Positions 12,101 through 27,100 are shown, counted from the stretch's first letter. The stretch is DNA of 64,000 nt from Synchiropus splendidus (GCF_027744825.2 NC_071347.1:11469501-11533500), one strand, 5' to 3'. A program made the numbers and translations. Notes: generated by a model from the letters alone, not told the origin.

Positions 12101-15100
12101 ATTCTTATGATTTAATCTTAACAGGAGAAGCAGTCTCCTCAGTCACCTATAATGTCCGTGGACACGCCAGGAAGACCTACGGCGCCTACAACCCCCACAG
12201 CAGAACTCAGGCCCTCAGGTACCCCACTTTGCTCTGTTGCTGTGTCCACTCCACCCCACCCAAGTTGGGGAAGCTCCCTCCGTTCCCTCTGCAGCACACT
12301 CTCCTGGACATGCCAGCATGTAGTGCCCAACCCCTTTAACTCACCCTTCCTTTGTAGCTACTGCGTCTACTTTTTGTGCTGTTTCTCCCTCAATGTTCTA
12401 CTCAACCTCCTCTAGCATGCTCTTCGCGTGTTCCCCTTTGTCCGTCCCTTACTGACCTCAGTAGAACCGTACAGAAGTTGTCTTCTCTGCTTGTATAGTC
12501 TCACTCATCCTGTATATTGTTGAGTCTTGTGAGCAAATTGTCCCTTTTGTTTTGTGCATGTGTCCTCCGTTCCTCATTCAAAGTAGAATCCAAATTGTGG
12601 ATAAAATTGCAACTACTTTCTTTTCCTTGTGTGAATGGGTTTGCTTGCTTTAATTCCAATTAAACGAACATTCATCAAACCTCTGTCCAGCTGCTCTTTA
12701 CTTTCTTCCCACTTGCAGAACAGAACACTCTCTGCACACTCAGGGGATTAACTCTGCGTTCTGAACATGTTGAAAAACCTAGCATTTCCATCAGTTCAGC
12801 ACCAGTTACAGAGAGGCTGAAATGGACTGGATATTGCGTAACAAGACCCTCTCAGATTTCACACTACACTGCATTCTCATATACATTTTGAACCCCTTTT
12901 TATAAATGAAATGTATTGGTCAAGCGTTGGAATTCAGTTTACATTTTCTTTTCGCATGATGGAACATATATTGTTGGGGGGAAAAACACATTTTTATGTC
13001 AGTCAGGCTGGAGGTCATCATCCGCTTCTGTCGTCTTTGCTTCCACGTGTTATTACATTCAATTCCCCTGCAAGTTAACTTTTGAAGTGAGCATCATATG
13101 ATTGTCCGTCATGTAAAAAGATTGAAGATGGTCAAAAACAAACGTGAAGCAAAATATGAGAAGAATCAAAGCACCAAAAACGTAAGATAAATACTTTCAG
13201 TTTATTTATTCTCCTTCCCAGCCTCATTTGAGTAACTACTCGCGTCAATTCTCAAGAAAATGATGCGCTAGAATTTCGCGTTTCACCTCATACATTCCTG
13301 CTTGCACTTCTGAGTAGACGTTTTGTGACCCCTCCCCAGTTTGCCTACTCCGGTGTTTGTCTATAACCTCACTCTGTTAGCTCTTTTGATTTTTGTCTGT
13401 ATCTATTGTCTTCAGCCTCTCGATTTGAAAGTGTGTTTTTGTAAGCTTTACCTTCCCCCCTTCCTGCTTGAGCACCTTCAAACTCTGCTGCGAATGTTTG
13501 AATTAATCCCTGTGATCCGACTGATGTTTGTGTGACCCTGGATCTCTTCAACTCTCACTTCCATTACTTTAGCAATGGCATAAGACTGGCGTTCCACGAA
13601 GGCACCATATTTAACTCATCTAATTGCTGCGTGATGCTAAAGTTGTCGCCTTTCTTTCCACAAAAGCTCACCTAAGCTGTTAATATTCTTGAAATAGAAC
13701 CTGAAATAAGGCAGACATTGTACCTAGTTTACCACTGAGGGTAAGCGCCTTAAGTATGAAGTGTAGTGTGGTGCGTTAAATGATCTAATGCTAACGTTTG
13801 ACCTTCATGCATAGCATGCATGTCTCAGAAATGTGCTTGCCGTTTCTTACAAATTTCCCAGCTTTTAGACTGATAATTTAACCTCTGCTTCTTTATCTCC
13901 CTCGTCCTCACCACGTGCGTACAACAGTGCCAGACGTCAATGGGATCCAAGAGCCGTGTCTCGCGAAGCGACTGCGTGGAACTCCAGAGCGTATCGAACT
14001 GGAGAACTACCGATTGTCCCTGCAGAAGGAGGAGGAGCTGGAAGAGGTGCCTGAGGAGACGCTGGCTGAGCATAACCTCAGCAGTGTTCTGGATAAGGGC
14101 ACGGAAGAAGACCTCGGCTCCAGGTGAGACATTGCAAAAAAGGTTGTTTTTCCTCACAGATTTTAGGGCATAGCAGGTTGCCATGATGCTGAGTGGAATT
14201 GACTGCGATTGTTTTGACGTTTTATTTGAAACAAAATTGACCTTGTATTGACCCCAAATCTGGGGGAACATGTTAATGCAAACACCCTATTTAAGTAGCA
14301 CGACCCTCACCAAGTATAAAAATAATAGAGTGAAAAAAAATCAAGTTACTCTTTGAGTGTTTGTTTTACGTTTTGTGATTTTGCCACACAGTAGCTCGGA
14401 GTCAGATATGGAGGAAGAGGACGAGCCAGAGGAGCAGGAGCAGGACGACATGGAGCGGCAACCTAGAAGCCCTTCAGATCTAGGCGGCGTACCTTGGAAG
14501 GAAGCTGTGGAGCTGCACGCCAGACTGAGGGGTGAACAAAGCGACGACGAGGGCCTGGCAGACGCAGTCAGCAGAGACGGTGAACTGGACGAAGAAGAGG
14601 AGGACGAAGACGATGAGGAGGAGGAAGAAGATGAAGAGGACGAATCCAGTGACGGTATGTTTTCAGCAGAATTAAATCCATGTTGAGGATTGTCTGCCAT
14701 CCATAATGTCCTCATGTCCTGGTCATGTGACATCATCCCACCTGTTTGTCAACATGTATGTCGTTTGTCTGGGCCCCTGTCTCCCTCTGCTGGCAGAGGG
14801 TGATTACTGCCCTTGGGACAGAGAGCTCCAGTCAGGCCTTTGGCTTGAGAAGTTCTTGACTGATGAAGAGGATGTTGGTACCTTTAAAGGTTTGCCACTG
14901 AGCTGCCTGTGGCATGTTTGCAGTGTTTTTCTTTTCAGTGTGAAGATTCATCATAGCTGGTTTGGGTGTGCTTCCTCAGGATATTTTGCGTTTTTCTTTG
15001 CAGTGTTGGTTAGGCTGCAGCCACACAACTGTGTTTTCATTTTTAATGGTTTGGTTACACTTGTCACGTTTATACTAAACATAGCTTTGCTGCTGTTATT

Positions 15101-18100
15101 TTAAATGTTATTTTTTTGCTTTTGGTTTTCATGCAACAAAACAAAACTACAACAATCATTTTTCACGGTAAACACACATCATAGGTCCCTGTTGTCCGTT
15201 CATATGAGTAAATGATATCTTGTGATCCTTCTGGAAGCATCCAGATCGATACTGATGCATCATTTCCATCTGTAAGTGGCGTTCTAAAATGAAAACATGG
15301 AAGTGTGGATCCTTTAAACCTGCTGTTTTTGATGCAGCTTTCCAAAACTAATCTCATAATTGCAGTAGATTTTTGTTTTCCCCCTCTAGGCGCGGCTGTA
15401 ATGATTTGTGACTGAGTGGCAGAATTGTGCTCTTCATCAAAAAGACACTTTTTTTTATGTTGTTTAACTTTGTGTCTTTGAAGCTCACTTTTATGTTTTC
15501 GCAGTCTAATCTTTCGCATGCAGACGCTTTTTTCTCTCTATCAGAAGATTGTTTTTTTGTTGTTTCTGCACTAGTCGGAAGTGACTGACTCTGCTTTTCT
15601 CTCTTTCATATTTGTCCTGATTTCCCGTCCTGTCTTCTGTCTTTATCTTCTCGCCACAAATCTTCTCTTCGCTGTCCTCACTCTCCACAAACACATGCTG
15701 ACTCCCACGTTTAGCCCGGAACCTGCCGATCCGACAAGCGCTGCAGCCTCTCGACCCGCAGGCCCTTCCAGGTCTGACCAGAGAACGTCTGGACTCTGAG
15801 ACAGACAAGAGCGGCCAGCAGGCCTTAGACTCCCAAGTTTCCCAGCCCTTTGACCTCACACAGCCCCCCTCCACAGGTAACCCCAACATGAGGAGCTGAA
15901 CCCCTACCACAACTAAACAGCACTGAACTTTGTTGTGCAAATTGCAATATATTCAACCCTATCATGCGATAAAACCCTTGTTATTTATTATAATATGTAA
16001 CCTGTTCTGGGATGACATGATGTATATAATGAACACCCGTTTTTTTATGGGATAGTGAAAGTTAAAATATTAGTTTGGGTTTAGTGGTTATGAACCTAAG
16101 TGATTCAATTTGTTATTTTCATTAAAAGTATTAATTATTTCTGACATTTTATATATCTTATTACAAGTTATTTATTGATACTAAAATAACTTTTCCTAAC
16201 CTTTTTACATAGTAAACAAACAGGATTTTCAAACAGGATTTATCTTACTTTCACTATCCCAGCACTCAAAATGAGACATTTTTCTTCTTCAGAGTGGCTC
16301 AAAAATAGAACTTTCATTGGAAAGCAACTGTTTTTCTGAAGAATTTGGCTTTTTTTGATGATGATGTATTTTTATTATTTCTAAATCTTATTTCTAAATA
16401 AATATCTTCCTTTGAGGAAGACGGTAACTCAGCTCTATGACTTAGCTGTAATGTGACATATTTTATTTGTACTTGCTGTTGCATGGTTTTTAAATTGTTT
16501 TTTGTGTTATTTTCATGTAAAGAAAACTTTACTGTAAGTCCTCTAAACTCACTTATTGCAAAGATACTGTCAAGATCTTAATGCATTTACATGCATTATA
16601 ATCCTGGAAATTATTAGAGGTAATGCAAGCCTTATAAGTTGTAAACGAAACGAGAATAGCTACTGAAAGGAATGTCCTGCTCATATTACTCTTAAAAAAA
16701 AAAAAACAGTGGAGGCAGATTATCATTTATTTTCTTAGTTTGACTTTTTCCGAACCAAAAAAATGAACAGTTGTTGTATTTTTCTGACACATCTTTCTCC
16801 ATTGTTTTTAGATTGCACCGATTCGGCATAAGTCCTCAACACTGTTGTCAACAAACAATTTAAATATTGCATTTGTCATCTTTATTCTGTAATTAGACTT
16901 GTCATTACATAGTTTTGGCTGTTATCGCGTTGCACTTGATTTCCAAATCATTACACAAGAAGGCAGCGTTCCGCAGTGTTTTGCAATAATCCTCATGAGC
17001 GTGGGGCTGGAGGAGCCCACTCCTCCCAAACTTACCCACCTGTTGTTCCTCATCATGTCTGATATTACCCCCCCCCCGGCGCCCCGGAATGTCTAATTTT
17101 GTGTTCAATCTTTTAATTTGTCATTTACAGTCGCTGTTGGTCCTCTGGGGTGAAGTTCTTCCCCCACATCCCTGTGCTCCGCATAACCCTTGTCTCCAAA
17201 ATTTCCTTTGATTTACTCCTGCTTTGTTCTTCTGTGTTGTGCCATGTTCTTTTCCCCATGTGTCTAATTACTGTTATTTCCCCGACCATCCATCCATGGT
17301 TGTTGTGTATCTTCCGGTTTGAAAGTAGCCTCCGCCCGCGCATCAGCCCGACACGAAGCGGTGCGAGTCTGGTTGGAGTCAATGTCTGGAGGTAGCACAG
17401 ACTTAAAAAAGGATCATGACATCCTGTCTTCAGACTAAAATCTCTGTTTTGGCCTCTCTCCGGCGCATGCTCAAACACACTCGGAGACCAGTGGACTCAC
17501 ACGCACGCATGTTGCCGCACAATCACTCACAAGAGAGCCACTCTTCGGGTGTCGCATTTCTGCACGCACGACAAACCTCTAACTCTTTCTCATTGTTCCA
17601 AAATGGATGCCGTCTCCCTCTCTCTCTCGAGTCTTGGCTACATCTTTTATTGTTAAATTCCAACATCTTGTTGATTTCTTTACACACACCTCTTTATGAG
17701 ACTCACACCTGCACTAAGATCAGATACCTTTATGAGGCGTGATGATCAAATGAATGATCTCCACTTTCTTCTGATCGACAGGGAGCACGAGCACAGCACC
17801 GCTCTGAGATTTAAGTCTCAGACCTGCTTCCTGTGCACCGTCCTGCCTACTAGTGCATATTCAGTTCTAGTCAACGATTTCATGACTACTTATAGAGATT
17901 CTTACGTTATTTATGTGTGCAGCTTGCTTTTGCTTGATGGTTAAAAATGCATGTCTTTCTCTAATACCCCACTGTATCACAATTAAATTCACTTTTATCT
18001 TTTAAAAAGCTTCAAGAAAATTTGATTTTGTCACCTATTTATGTCCTTAAATGTCTTGAATGACTATTGAAAATCATGTATGTAAATTTAGGAACAATAC

Positions 18101-21100
18101 AAATGTTTCCTCATTATACTGTGAATAATAATAATAGTGATTTTGATTATTTGCATAAACCATCAACTATTTATTTTACTACTTAATTTATAATATTGTC
18201 AATTATGATATATCAAGTTCAAGAAAATGTATGTAAATGTATCATCGTTTTATACATACTTATCAGTTTCTATTAATATGAGTCTGAAAGTTCAATAAAA
18301 TATAGATATAAATGAATAAAATGTAGAGTTGAAATCTTAAAGAAATGGGTTTTTTTTATCGATAATTTTTCTTTTATACAATTTACTGCATGTAAACTGG
18401 AGTACATGAAGTCAGAGTCTGCCTATTATTGTTACTGTGCATTAAATAATAAGAGGAAAATATCATTAATGCCCTTAGATTTAGTTTGTTTCTCGATGGT
18501 GAAAACTATTGATGTTGGTTTGGTGTCACTTTGGTTTCTTTTAACTTTCTTCCTGTTTATTGTCCTCCCAGAGGCGTGTGAGGATGAGGAGCTGGAAGCA
18601 GAAGCAGAAGGCCCAGATGTCGAGCCTGGAACAGAAATGGATCAGGGTGAGTAATCTTACTGTGACATTACAACTGCAGAACAACAAACCGTAAAGTCTG
18701 TGAAGAGTTGGTGCTGTTAAGGTGTTCTCAAGGGGGTTTCTTTGCTTGATCTTCTTATTTCCAGATGACATTCCATCTGATGCCGAAGCTGAAGCACGTC
18801 TGCAGCAGTCCGTGCTCGTGGAAGTTCTGCCCGAGGAAGAAAAAGAGTCTGAAAGTTTAGATCTTGCTTCAAGTGTCGGTACGTGGCGCTGATCGGCACT
18901 GCTTTGTATGTACCTGGCAAAGACAACAGTGGAGTGTTTGTTGTTTCTTTGCTTAGATCCTTCTAGTGTCGGCCTGGAGCCGGAGGACGAGGAGGTTCTG
19001 GCTTCTGCTGAGCCTGAAGCAAAGGTCAGACAACTTCAGCGTTAGTTTGATATTTAAAAAAACAACTAACATTGCCCATTTGGCACTGCCATCCCTATTT
19101 TATTCTTCAGTCAAGTACCGTATTTCCGGTTAATGTGTGTGCGTGCGTTCATGTGTGGCGTGAACAATTCAGCCAGTGACGTGTCCTTCAATTGTTTGAA
19201 GTTTGTATGTGTGAGTATAGTTTCAGTTGTTAATTGTTTGATAACATGTCTTTTTCTCTGTATGCAGGCGCCTTATTCCTCGCCTCCTTATCTGGTGAAA
19301 CCTCCTGGTGGCCATTTCTTCTCAGAACCGGTGCTTTCTGATGAACCAAAGCCCGAGAGAAAACCGCTGTCTCCACTTGCCAAGAGTCCTCTGTGCCCTT
19401 CACCAGTTCCTTCGTCCCCCTCTTCTAATCCCTTTGTCAAAGCACCTTCTCCTACAACTGGATCACCGGCTAAATCCCCGATCGCATCAACGATCCAGCC
19501 AGTGTCGGCTTCGCCCGTCATCTGTCCTGCAAAGTCTCCGATTATTTCACCTATCTGCTCGCAACCCACTCCTCTTCCAGAGACCTGCACGCCCAAATCT
19601 CCTGTGTACCCCAATCGCTCCATTTGTCCTTTGACTGGCAACCCTCTCTCCCCAATCTGTGCTCAGCCTTTAACATGCCGAGAACCCTCTTCACCACTCA
19701 CCTCAGACTCCCCTGTCCGGAATCCTCCGGTCCCTGGTGTTACATCAACACCCCTGTCCAAAATGGACAAGGGGGGCAGTGACCCCTCGCTGGACTCCAC
19801 ATCTGAGGAGACCAAAAAGTCTGATATTATCGAGGAGTTTTGGTTAAAAAGTGCGGAGATCAGAAAGAGCCTTGGTCTGACTCCTTTGGAACGTAGTAGT
19901 AAAATCTTGGAGAAAAGCATTGATAAAACTCCAACTCAGGATCCCACCCCGCCCATGAAGCCCTCCCCTATGGCGCCGGAGGAGCAGAAGCCTGTGTTTA
20001 CTGGCCGAGCTGTGATCCGAAGGCTCAACATCACCCTGGAGGGTCAAGTCATTACTCCTATTGCTCCCGTAGAGAGTAAGAGTAATGGTCCAGATAAGAG
20101 GGAGCTCAGCAGCAGCTCTGGTTTGGGTTTGAACGGCAGCATGGTCCACAGCCAGACTGCGAACAGCAAGAGCTACAACACCTCTGACTCTGCCATGCTC
20201 ACTCCCCCTTCCAGCCCACCGCCACCCGTGCCTTCCAACCAGTCTCCCGCCGTGCTGCGGCAGCAGAGACACCAGGTGCCCTGGACCAACGGGATTGAGG
20301 AACCATGCAAGGAAGCCAAAGAACCAACAAAACCTAAAACACCGATACCTTCTCCCAGGACACAGCTGAGCCCGATGTCACCGCCCAAACCTGCACCCAG
20401 GAAAATCTCCTCACCGCATCTCGAAACGCCTCCCGCTGTAGTCATGAGGGAGAAAAAGAAGCAGCCCCGACCGGAAGTGGTGAGGAAGTCCTTCGTGGAG
20501 ACTGTCGAAGAGATTCCGTTTGCAGATGATGTGGAGGAGAGCTACGACGAGCGGACACCGGAAACCAGCATAAACAAGTACTATACTCCTCCGACTAGCA
20601 AGCCTAAGAAGGATAAACCTCCTTTTCATTTGGCCTTAGCAATGGAGAATGGCAAACCCAACATCCCTGACGGCACGGTTGCTAAAAACCCGCGAGCTAC
20701 TCAGTTTTCTCCAGAGGCAAAAGAAATCGCAGAGGAGAGAATGAGGGCCAGAGAGAAGTCCATCAAGAGTCAGGCTCTGAAAGACGCTATGGCCAGGCAG
20801 CTCTCTAAAATGAAAGAAGCCGAGTCCGACAAGGGGGCTCCACCTAAAGTGGCCTTGAGTGAACTCCCTGAGGTGTCTGGGAAGAGCAAGAACTCAGCAA
20901 GATCTCCAAAGACGTCTGCTGTAAAAGCTTTGGAGTCAAAGAAGGAGACTTTACCCGAGCGCTTCTTCAGCAGCAACAAGAGTCTGGACAGCTCTGTGGC
21001 TTCTTCAGACGGCTCCTCCTCAAGCAAGAGTAAGAAACGCAGTTCACTCTTCTCACCTCGGAAGAATAAAAAGGAGAAAAAGGCCAAGAACGACAGCAGC

Positions 21101-24100
21101 AGGCAGTCGGGCACTGAAGAGACTCCACCCAAACACAAGTCTTTGTGGAAGGCCGTTTTCTCAGGGTACAAGAAGGACAAGAAAAAGAAGGAGGACAAGT
21201 CTTGTCCCAGCACTCCTTCCTCCAGCTCCACCACTCAGGATTCTGGAAAGAAGAGATTGTCACCTCTTGGAAAGTCTTCGGGTCAGTGCTGAGAAATTCA
21301 CAATTCAATTAGCGCAAATATGTAAAGCGATGATTTTTATCTCCAACATTGTGATACACAACAACACAATAATCACAGTACTGTCTTCATCGGAGTTTGA
21401 AGCAAACACACGTGTAATGCTCTCCTGTGACCCTCGACATCACCTTCGAAGTTCCCTGTCTGAACCTTAATAGGCTGACAAACAAACACACAGACCCCAT
21501 GCTGTTGGTTTATGTTCTTATTTTCAGTGCCATTGCCTATTTATTTTATGTTTCAGACTTGAGGTCGCGCCGAAACCTGAGCTTTTCTGAGGATTCAGAC
21601 TTGTCATGTGATGATGTTCTGGAGAGATCGTCCCAGAAGTCAAAGGCAGATGTGAGTACAGACGACTGACGTGTGATAGCAGCGTCACTCCAAGATAGTA
21701 GCATTAATATGTGAAAATTTTCTAAAGTTTTCTTCACATTCTGCTCATCTGTAGTGAAATGTGTGGATTTGTGAATCTTACTTCATATTATTATGCTGAA
21801 TATGTTACCACACGTTGGTGCCGATGGTTAAATAGTTTCATAGGTACTGTCTTTTTGCATGTAACATTTAGAGTTATTTCTGTTTGAATTATTTCAAGAA
21901 GGTTTGTTAGCGTTGTATGGCCCAGTGAAACAAAAATCACATTTTTCCACACTGTAACTCACTACTTAGGGAGAGATGCGGGTGTGCTGTGGTCACCCTG
22001 TCACACTTCAAGCAAGATGGGACCAGACCACTGCACTTCTTAACGTACATCCACATGATCAAAAATGTTGTCTATTCTCATTTGACTTCAACATTCCTGT
22101 GGTTCTGCAAGCATCTAGCAACACTCTCACTTCTTGATCTCACCCTGAGCTGGAAAATTAGCATGTATCAAAGAAACCCACCACTTTCTAATTGGTCCAT
22201 TTCATTCTCGCTATGTGTCACAAATTGTTTTCCTCCCTGTTTTTCATTAATCAAAGAAACCCTCTTATCACTTTGTCCCGCTACCAGCTGCACACGGACA
22301 TCTTTGACCTAGTGTCAGGAATGCAGAAGGAAGCGATTAAAGAGGAGAAGCTGGATAAGGACAGGAAGAGAGAATTCAAGGAAAGAAAGCGCGTGAAAGA
22401 GAGGCGCAAAGAGAGGGCACAAGAAAATGAGGTTGAACGAGATAAGGATAAAGACGAGGAGGAGGTATTCTGCCGCGAGGCGGCTCGATCATTTTGAATT
22501 TCAAACAAACATTTTATTAAATTGGATTTTGATGCTGGAATATTAATAGCGGTGTGTTCTCGCAGCATGGCTGGCGATTTGATTTATTCCCTGTTATATC
22601 ATCTGGCCCCAGTGATACAAGGCAATTGAACAAGACGCCGTGGATTCATTGATCATTAAACATTCAAAAAGGCTTTGTTGGCACCGTGGAAATTATACGC
22701 AGTGTCAAGAACTAGGAATATTTGCAATTGCTTTTTCTGAAGCAGAAATTCAAAATGAATCGCTCCCACTCTCTGGTGTAGGTTGCTTGAGATGCAGTTG
22801 AGGGCCAGAGGCATGGAATTATTAACCTCCGCGAATGCTTTGAAATATTCAGACATCCTCCTGCTCATTTGTTTTTGAAATCACTTGAAGAACGCCAGAA
22901 ACACAACTCTTTAACAAATGAAAAGATGCGTGATACTTGTTTTTCAACTGTACTGAAGTATCTGCACAATATCACCATCACCAGAGATGAGCTAAGAAAA
23001 GTGAAGCTCTTTAAATTGATCACAATACATCATAGGTTTTCTAGGGTTTCTATGGTGCAGCTACTCTTGATAGCACTACTGCTACTACAACTGCTTTGAG
23101 CACTACTGATAGTGGTACTGCTATGACAGCTACCTCGACTACTACTACTGATACTGCGAATAATTACATACTAAGTGTATTCTAGACGAATTTATCTCTC
23201 AAATGTTATTTGTGTTTTTCCATATCTACTTTCTCTACTAAACGTTTGATGATAGGGCAGAATATTTGAAACTGCCATGAGTTAAACATTTACATTAAGT
23301 CTGTATTTTATGTTTTTTTTTCTTGCTAGTTTCATCTTGACTATTGATCTCAAGTCGCTAATATTAGCTCCTTGTTTGTAGCCATTTGTTGTGGAAACGT
23401 TAACGTGTTAAAGATGCTGAATTGTTTGAAGTCTGTGAGGAGAGTATTGCATCTGCTCAAAATCCCGATGAGTGACAGGCCAAATTTCATTAGTTTTTAT
23501 GTTGCAATGGGAGGCATCGTCGAGCATTCACATGGTTAATTTCCTCATACCAACCTGGCCGTAGTTGTATATATAGAGCAGGCTTTTGTTTGTTATTGAG
23601 ATTCCAGCTTGTGGTCGACTAGCCAGAGCCCCGTACATTCCCCTAGCTGTCACCCAGGTTTCCAATCCCCCTCATTTTGTTGTGCATTTATGATTGTTTT
23701 TGTTTCACTAATAAGTTGTGTTTGTTTGGTGTGGGATATTAACACGCCTGGTTTGACCCTCCCAGCTAAATTTGATATATTTTTACTTTCATTGTTGTCA
23801 TCGCTCACCCATTCAATCGTGTCATCTGTTTCATGTTTGTTTTTCCTCCTTTTTGTTTTGTCTTCCCCAAGTCTGTGTATGTCCCTCACGCACTGGCGTT
23901 CAAGAGATCGTACGCCTCCAAGGTAGTATTTCATGCCATCGATAACATCACCAGCTCCAGCACCACTCATCCCAATTCTCTGCCCCGCCCCTCTGTGCGC
24001 ATGTGCCTATTGATAACACCCTCTCAACGTTTGGCAGAAAAACTAACCAGCACCCGCCGCATGTGACAGACGTGACACTATCTACTGCTGGATATGTTTT

Positions 24101-27100
24101 GTTAAAACACAACACTGTCAACTGCTTTGTGGTGACAAAAACACTGTCGGCTGTTTGTTTGGTTCGGGATTAATCTGTCTGTCACTGTCAAACTGTGTTT
24201 ACACCAACTTCATATTTTAATCCTCAATTTTCCCTTCATGATTCCAGACAACACAAAGCATTATCTATTTCTCTGGTGTATTCCTGTGTTCCATAATAGG
24301 ATTTTATCAGTGGAAATTCCAGTGACTTAGATGATTATAGATGATTTATGGCCAGTGATACTAGCACAGTAGGAAAATGATTGCTCACGAGAACTTGGCT
24401 ACTTGTGTTAGATATGTGTATTTGGTATCTCATTGTCCTCGTATTAGTTAGTGTATATTTTAGTTCCTCACCATCCTTCCATTTTCCCTGGCTTCCTTTG
24501 GTTTCCTGAAGCACTAAGGGTCGCTGCAGCGTTGCTAACATTGCACCGGAATTGTAACCTCCTAAACGTTGTGACCACAGAAAACGTACACGGAAGAGGA
24601 GCTGAACGCCAAGCTGACTCGGAAGGTCCAGAAAGCTGCACGACGGCAAGCCAAGCAGGAGGAGCTTAAGAGGCTGCACCGAGCTCAGGTAATTTACTGC
24701 AGTAACATTTAAAGGTCCAGAAGTGTTGCAAACCTGTTAAACGGAGAGTTGAATTGCTTCTTTCATATTTTGGGTCATGCATTGTGCAGTATTGGAGACG
24801 TGTTTTCATGCTGAGGCGTCAGTGATGGGAGCCTTTATGTTCTGGAACATGAGGTTGCAAGGTTCTTGCTTCCACTGTCTGACCAAAGATTGCTGTTGTT
24901 CACTTTGGTGTCCTTCACCTCCAGCCCAATGATGATAGGCACTGAACAATAGTAGTTATTACCTGGAATTATACTGCAATATATTGTCAGTAAATTAGTT
25001 ATTGAAGTCATAAATGGGAATGGGTATCAGATGTAAAACCTGTTAGTCACGTCCGGGTTGGACTTTAGTGGGAACCGATCCAAAGACAGTCCCAAATGTT
25101 CTGTTGGAAAGGTGGCGTGAGGGCGTGTACGAGCAGAGAAGAACAGCTGCTGGGTTGGTTGAGAGAGGAAAAGTGGTGAGAGAACTTAAAGAACCAGAGA
25201 GAAAGGTGACTAGTAAAGAGCACATTGTCACCAGCTTATTGAAAGGTGTCTGAGTGATAGGGGAAGAAGATGTGAGAGCGATGAAGAAGAGAAGGAGCCG
25301 AGCATGAGCAGAGTGGGAGTGGTGGGGCAAAAAAGGATGAAATTGGTAGGGGGAAAAGAGATGTGGGCGGGAGCAAAATTGGGGCTATGGTGAGCAACTA
25401 CTGCAGCTGTGAGGAGCGAGAGTGGACTGGCAAAAGTGGGGTGAGCGTGTGAAGTGGGGACGAAGTATGAGAGAGGGATGTGGGAAGTAGCATGATGCAA
25501 GAAGCCAAAGAACACAAGAGATGAGATTTAGGTAAGGAGGCTGAGGAAGTGGATAAAGGGTGGAAGGAGCAAGGGAGTGAGTGGACAGCAGAAGGAAGAA
25601 GAGAGGAATAAGCTAGGGAAATGTCTAAAAAGAATGAAGACTGAGGGAGGTTCAACAAAGACGGTGGTGTATACAGAGTATTCACTGCAATACTATGGAC
25701 TGGTTGGACACATTGCTCCAGTGTTAATAGCTCGTGCTCCGGTGTGCAGCCCTGTGGTTCCCTCCATTTCCAGACCTCCCCCCAACAAGTCGGAATGTTG
25801 TCTGAAGAGAGGTGCGACACATAATTACGTCTTTGTATCAAACCATGAAATTATTTTTTAATATCCATCACAATGGGCTCCTGCAGCAGCCGGCATCAAT
25901 ACCGTTCTAATTAGCTACATTCCCTGCGCGCCACTGATATTTATTTTTAATGAGCTCGAACTGTTGCATCAATGGTATGTGTGAGGTACATTTCGCGACT
26001 GCCTCCCAATTGAAGAGTTTTTTTTGTGTTGTTGTTGTTGTAATTAGAGGTTAATGCTATTATACTGTGTAGCCACCTGAGATCGGCTGCTGTTTACATG
26101 CGTCCGTGTGTTGGAGTGTGAAACATTTTGTCCGTTCCAGATTATCCAGAGACAGTTGGAGCAGGTGGAGGAGAAGCAGAGGCAGCTAGAGGAAAGAGGA
26201 GTCGCAGTGGAGAAGGCACTGAGAGGAGAAGCAGGTAAAACACACTCCTATATGTGGTCACATTCACCTCAAAAGGTCCCTTGTGTGTTCACAAAAGCAA
26301 CAGTCCTCTAATGGTACAAAAGCTATATTCTAGTGGATTTTTTAAAGTTCCCATGGCTTCATTGTGGGCCATAGATTTACTGACATTAAACACGCTCCCT
26401 TAGAACGCAGTCATTTCCAAAACACGTCGCTCTTGACTTCAAAAGGGGCTGATTTACTTTTAGAAGTTTGCGTGACAGTGCGCAATACTTGGAAGACATA
26501 ATGTACCGGTAAATGAGTGTGAGTTTTAGTGATGAAGAGTTGTTTAAACATATTAGTTTCCATCTCAGTCCGTGTGCAGAATAAAGCATCTTGAACTGTC
26601 AGATATGGCTACACACTTTTAATAAACCTGCCCTGTAGATAAAGGGCTGCCAAAGAGCTTCTCTGAATCACCATGTTGACTGCTTTGACGGCTTTAAAAC
26701 AGTGACTACTCAGGTGCAAGTACCACAACAACTGTCGCCACCAAAACACTACTTCTTTTCAAGTTTGTTTACACACAATCACCTGTGGTGTTGAGCAGGA
26801 AAAAGTTGTAAAATCCTCTTAATTTATCACCTAATTTATTTTGAGACTAACTATATGAAGACCTTTCAAATGTAAAGTGTAAATTTAAACTATTTTCACC
26901 ACACTTATTACCAGAGAACCTTTACATTCATTTGCTCCACTTCCTGTAATTTTATCAAGTAAAGCTATTTCTATTCCTCTAATTTATTCCCAACCAGGGA
27001 CTGTCGCAGAAATTATTTGTGAGGAGAGACACAGTTTGTTCCAGCGCTGCAGAGCTTATTTTGTGATGCACTTCCAGTAGGCATGTAAAGCAGCATTAAC

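Noticed and set aside
14341..14736. Minus-strand Ser-rich frame
   Set aside because: It is the antisense shadow of the Glu/Asp run in MICAL3 exon w21.
19133..19267. Methionine start for the large SP-rich open frame
   Set aside because: The stretch before 19268 is intron ending in a good acceptor (ctgtatgcag); exons before it join in frame.
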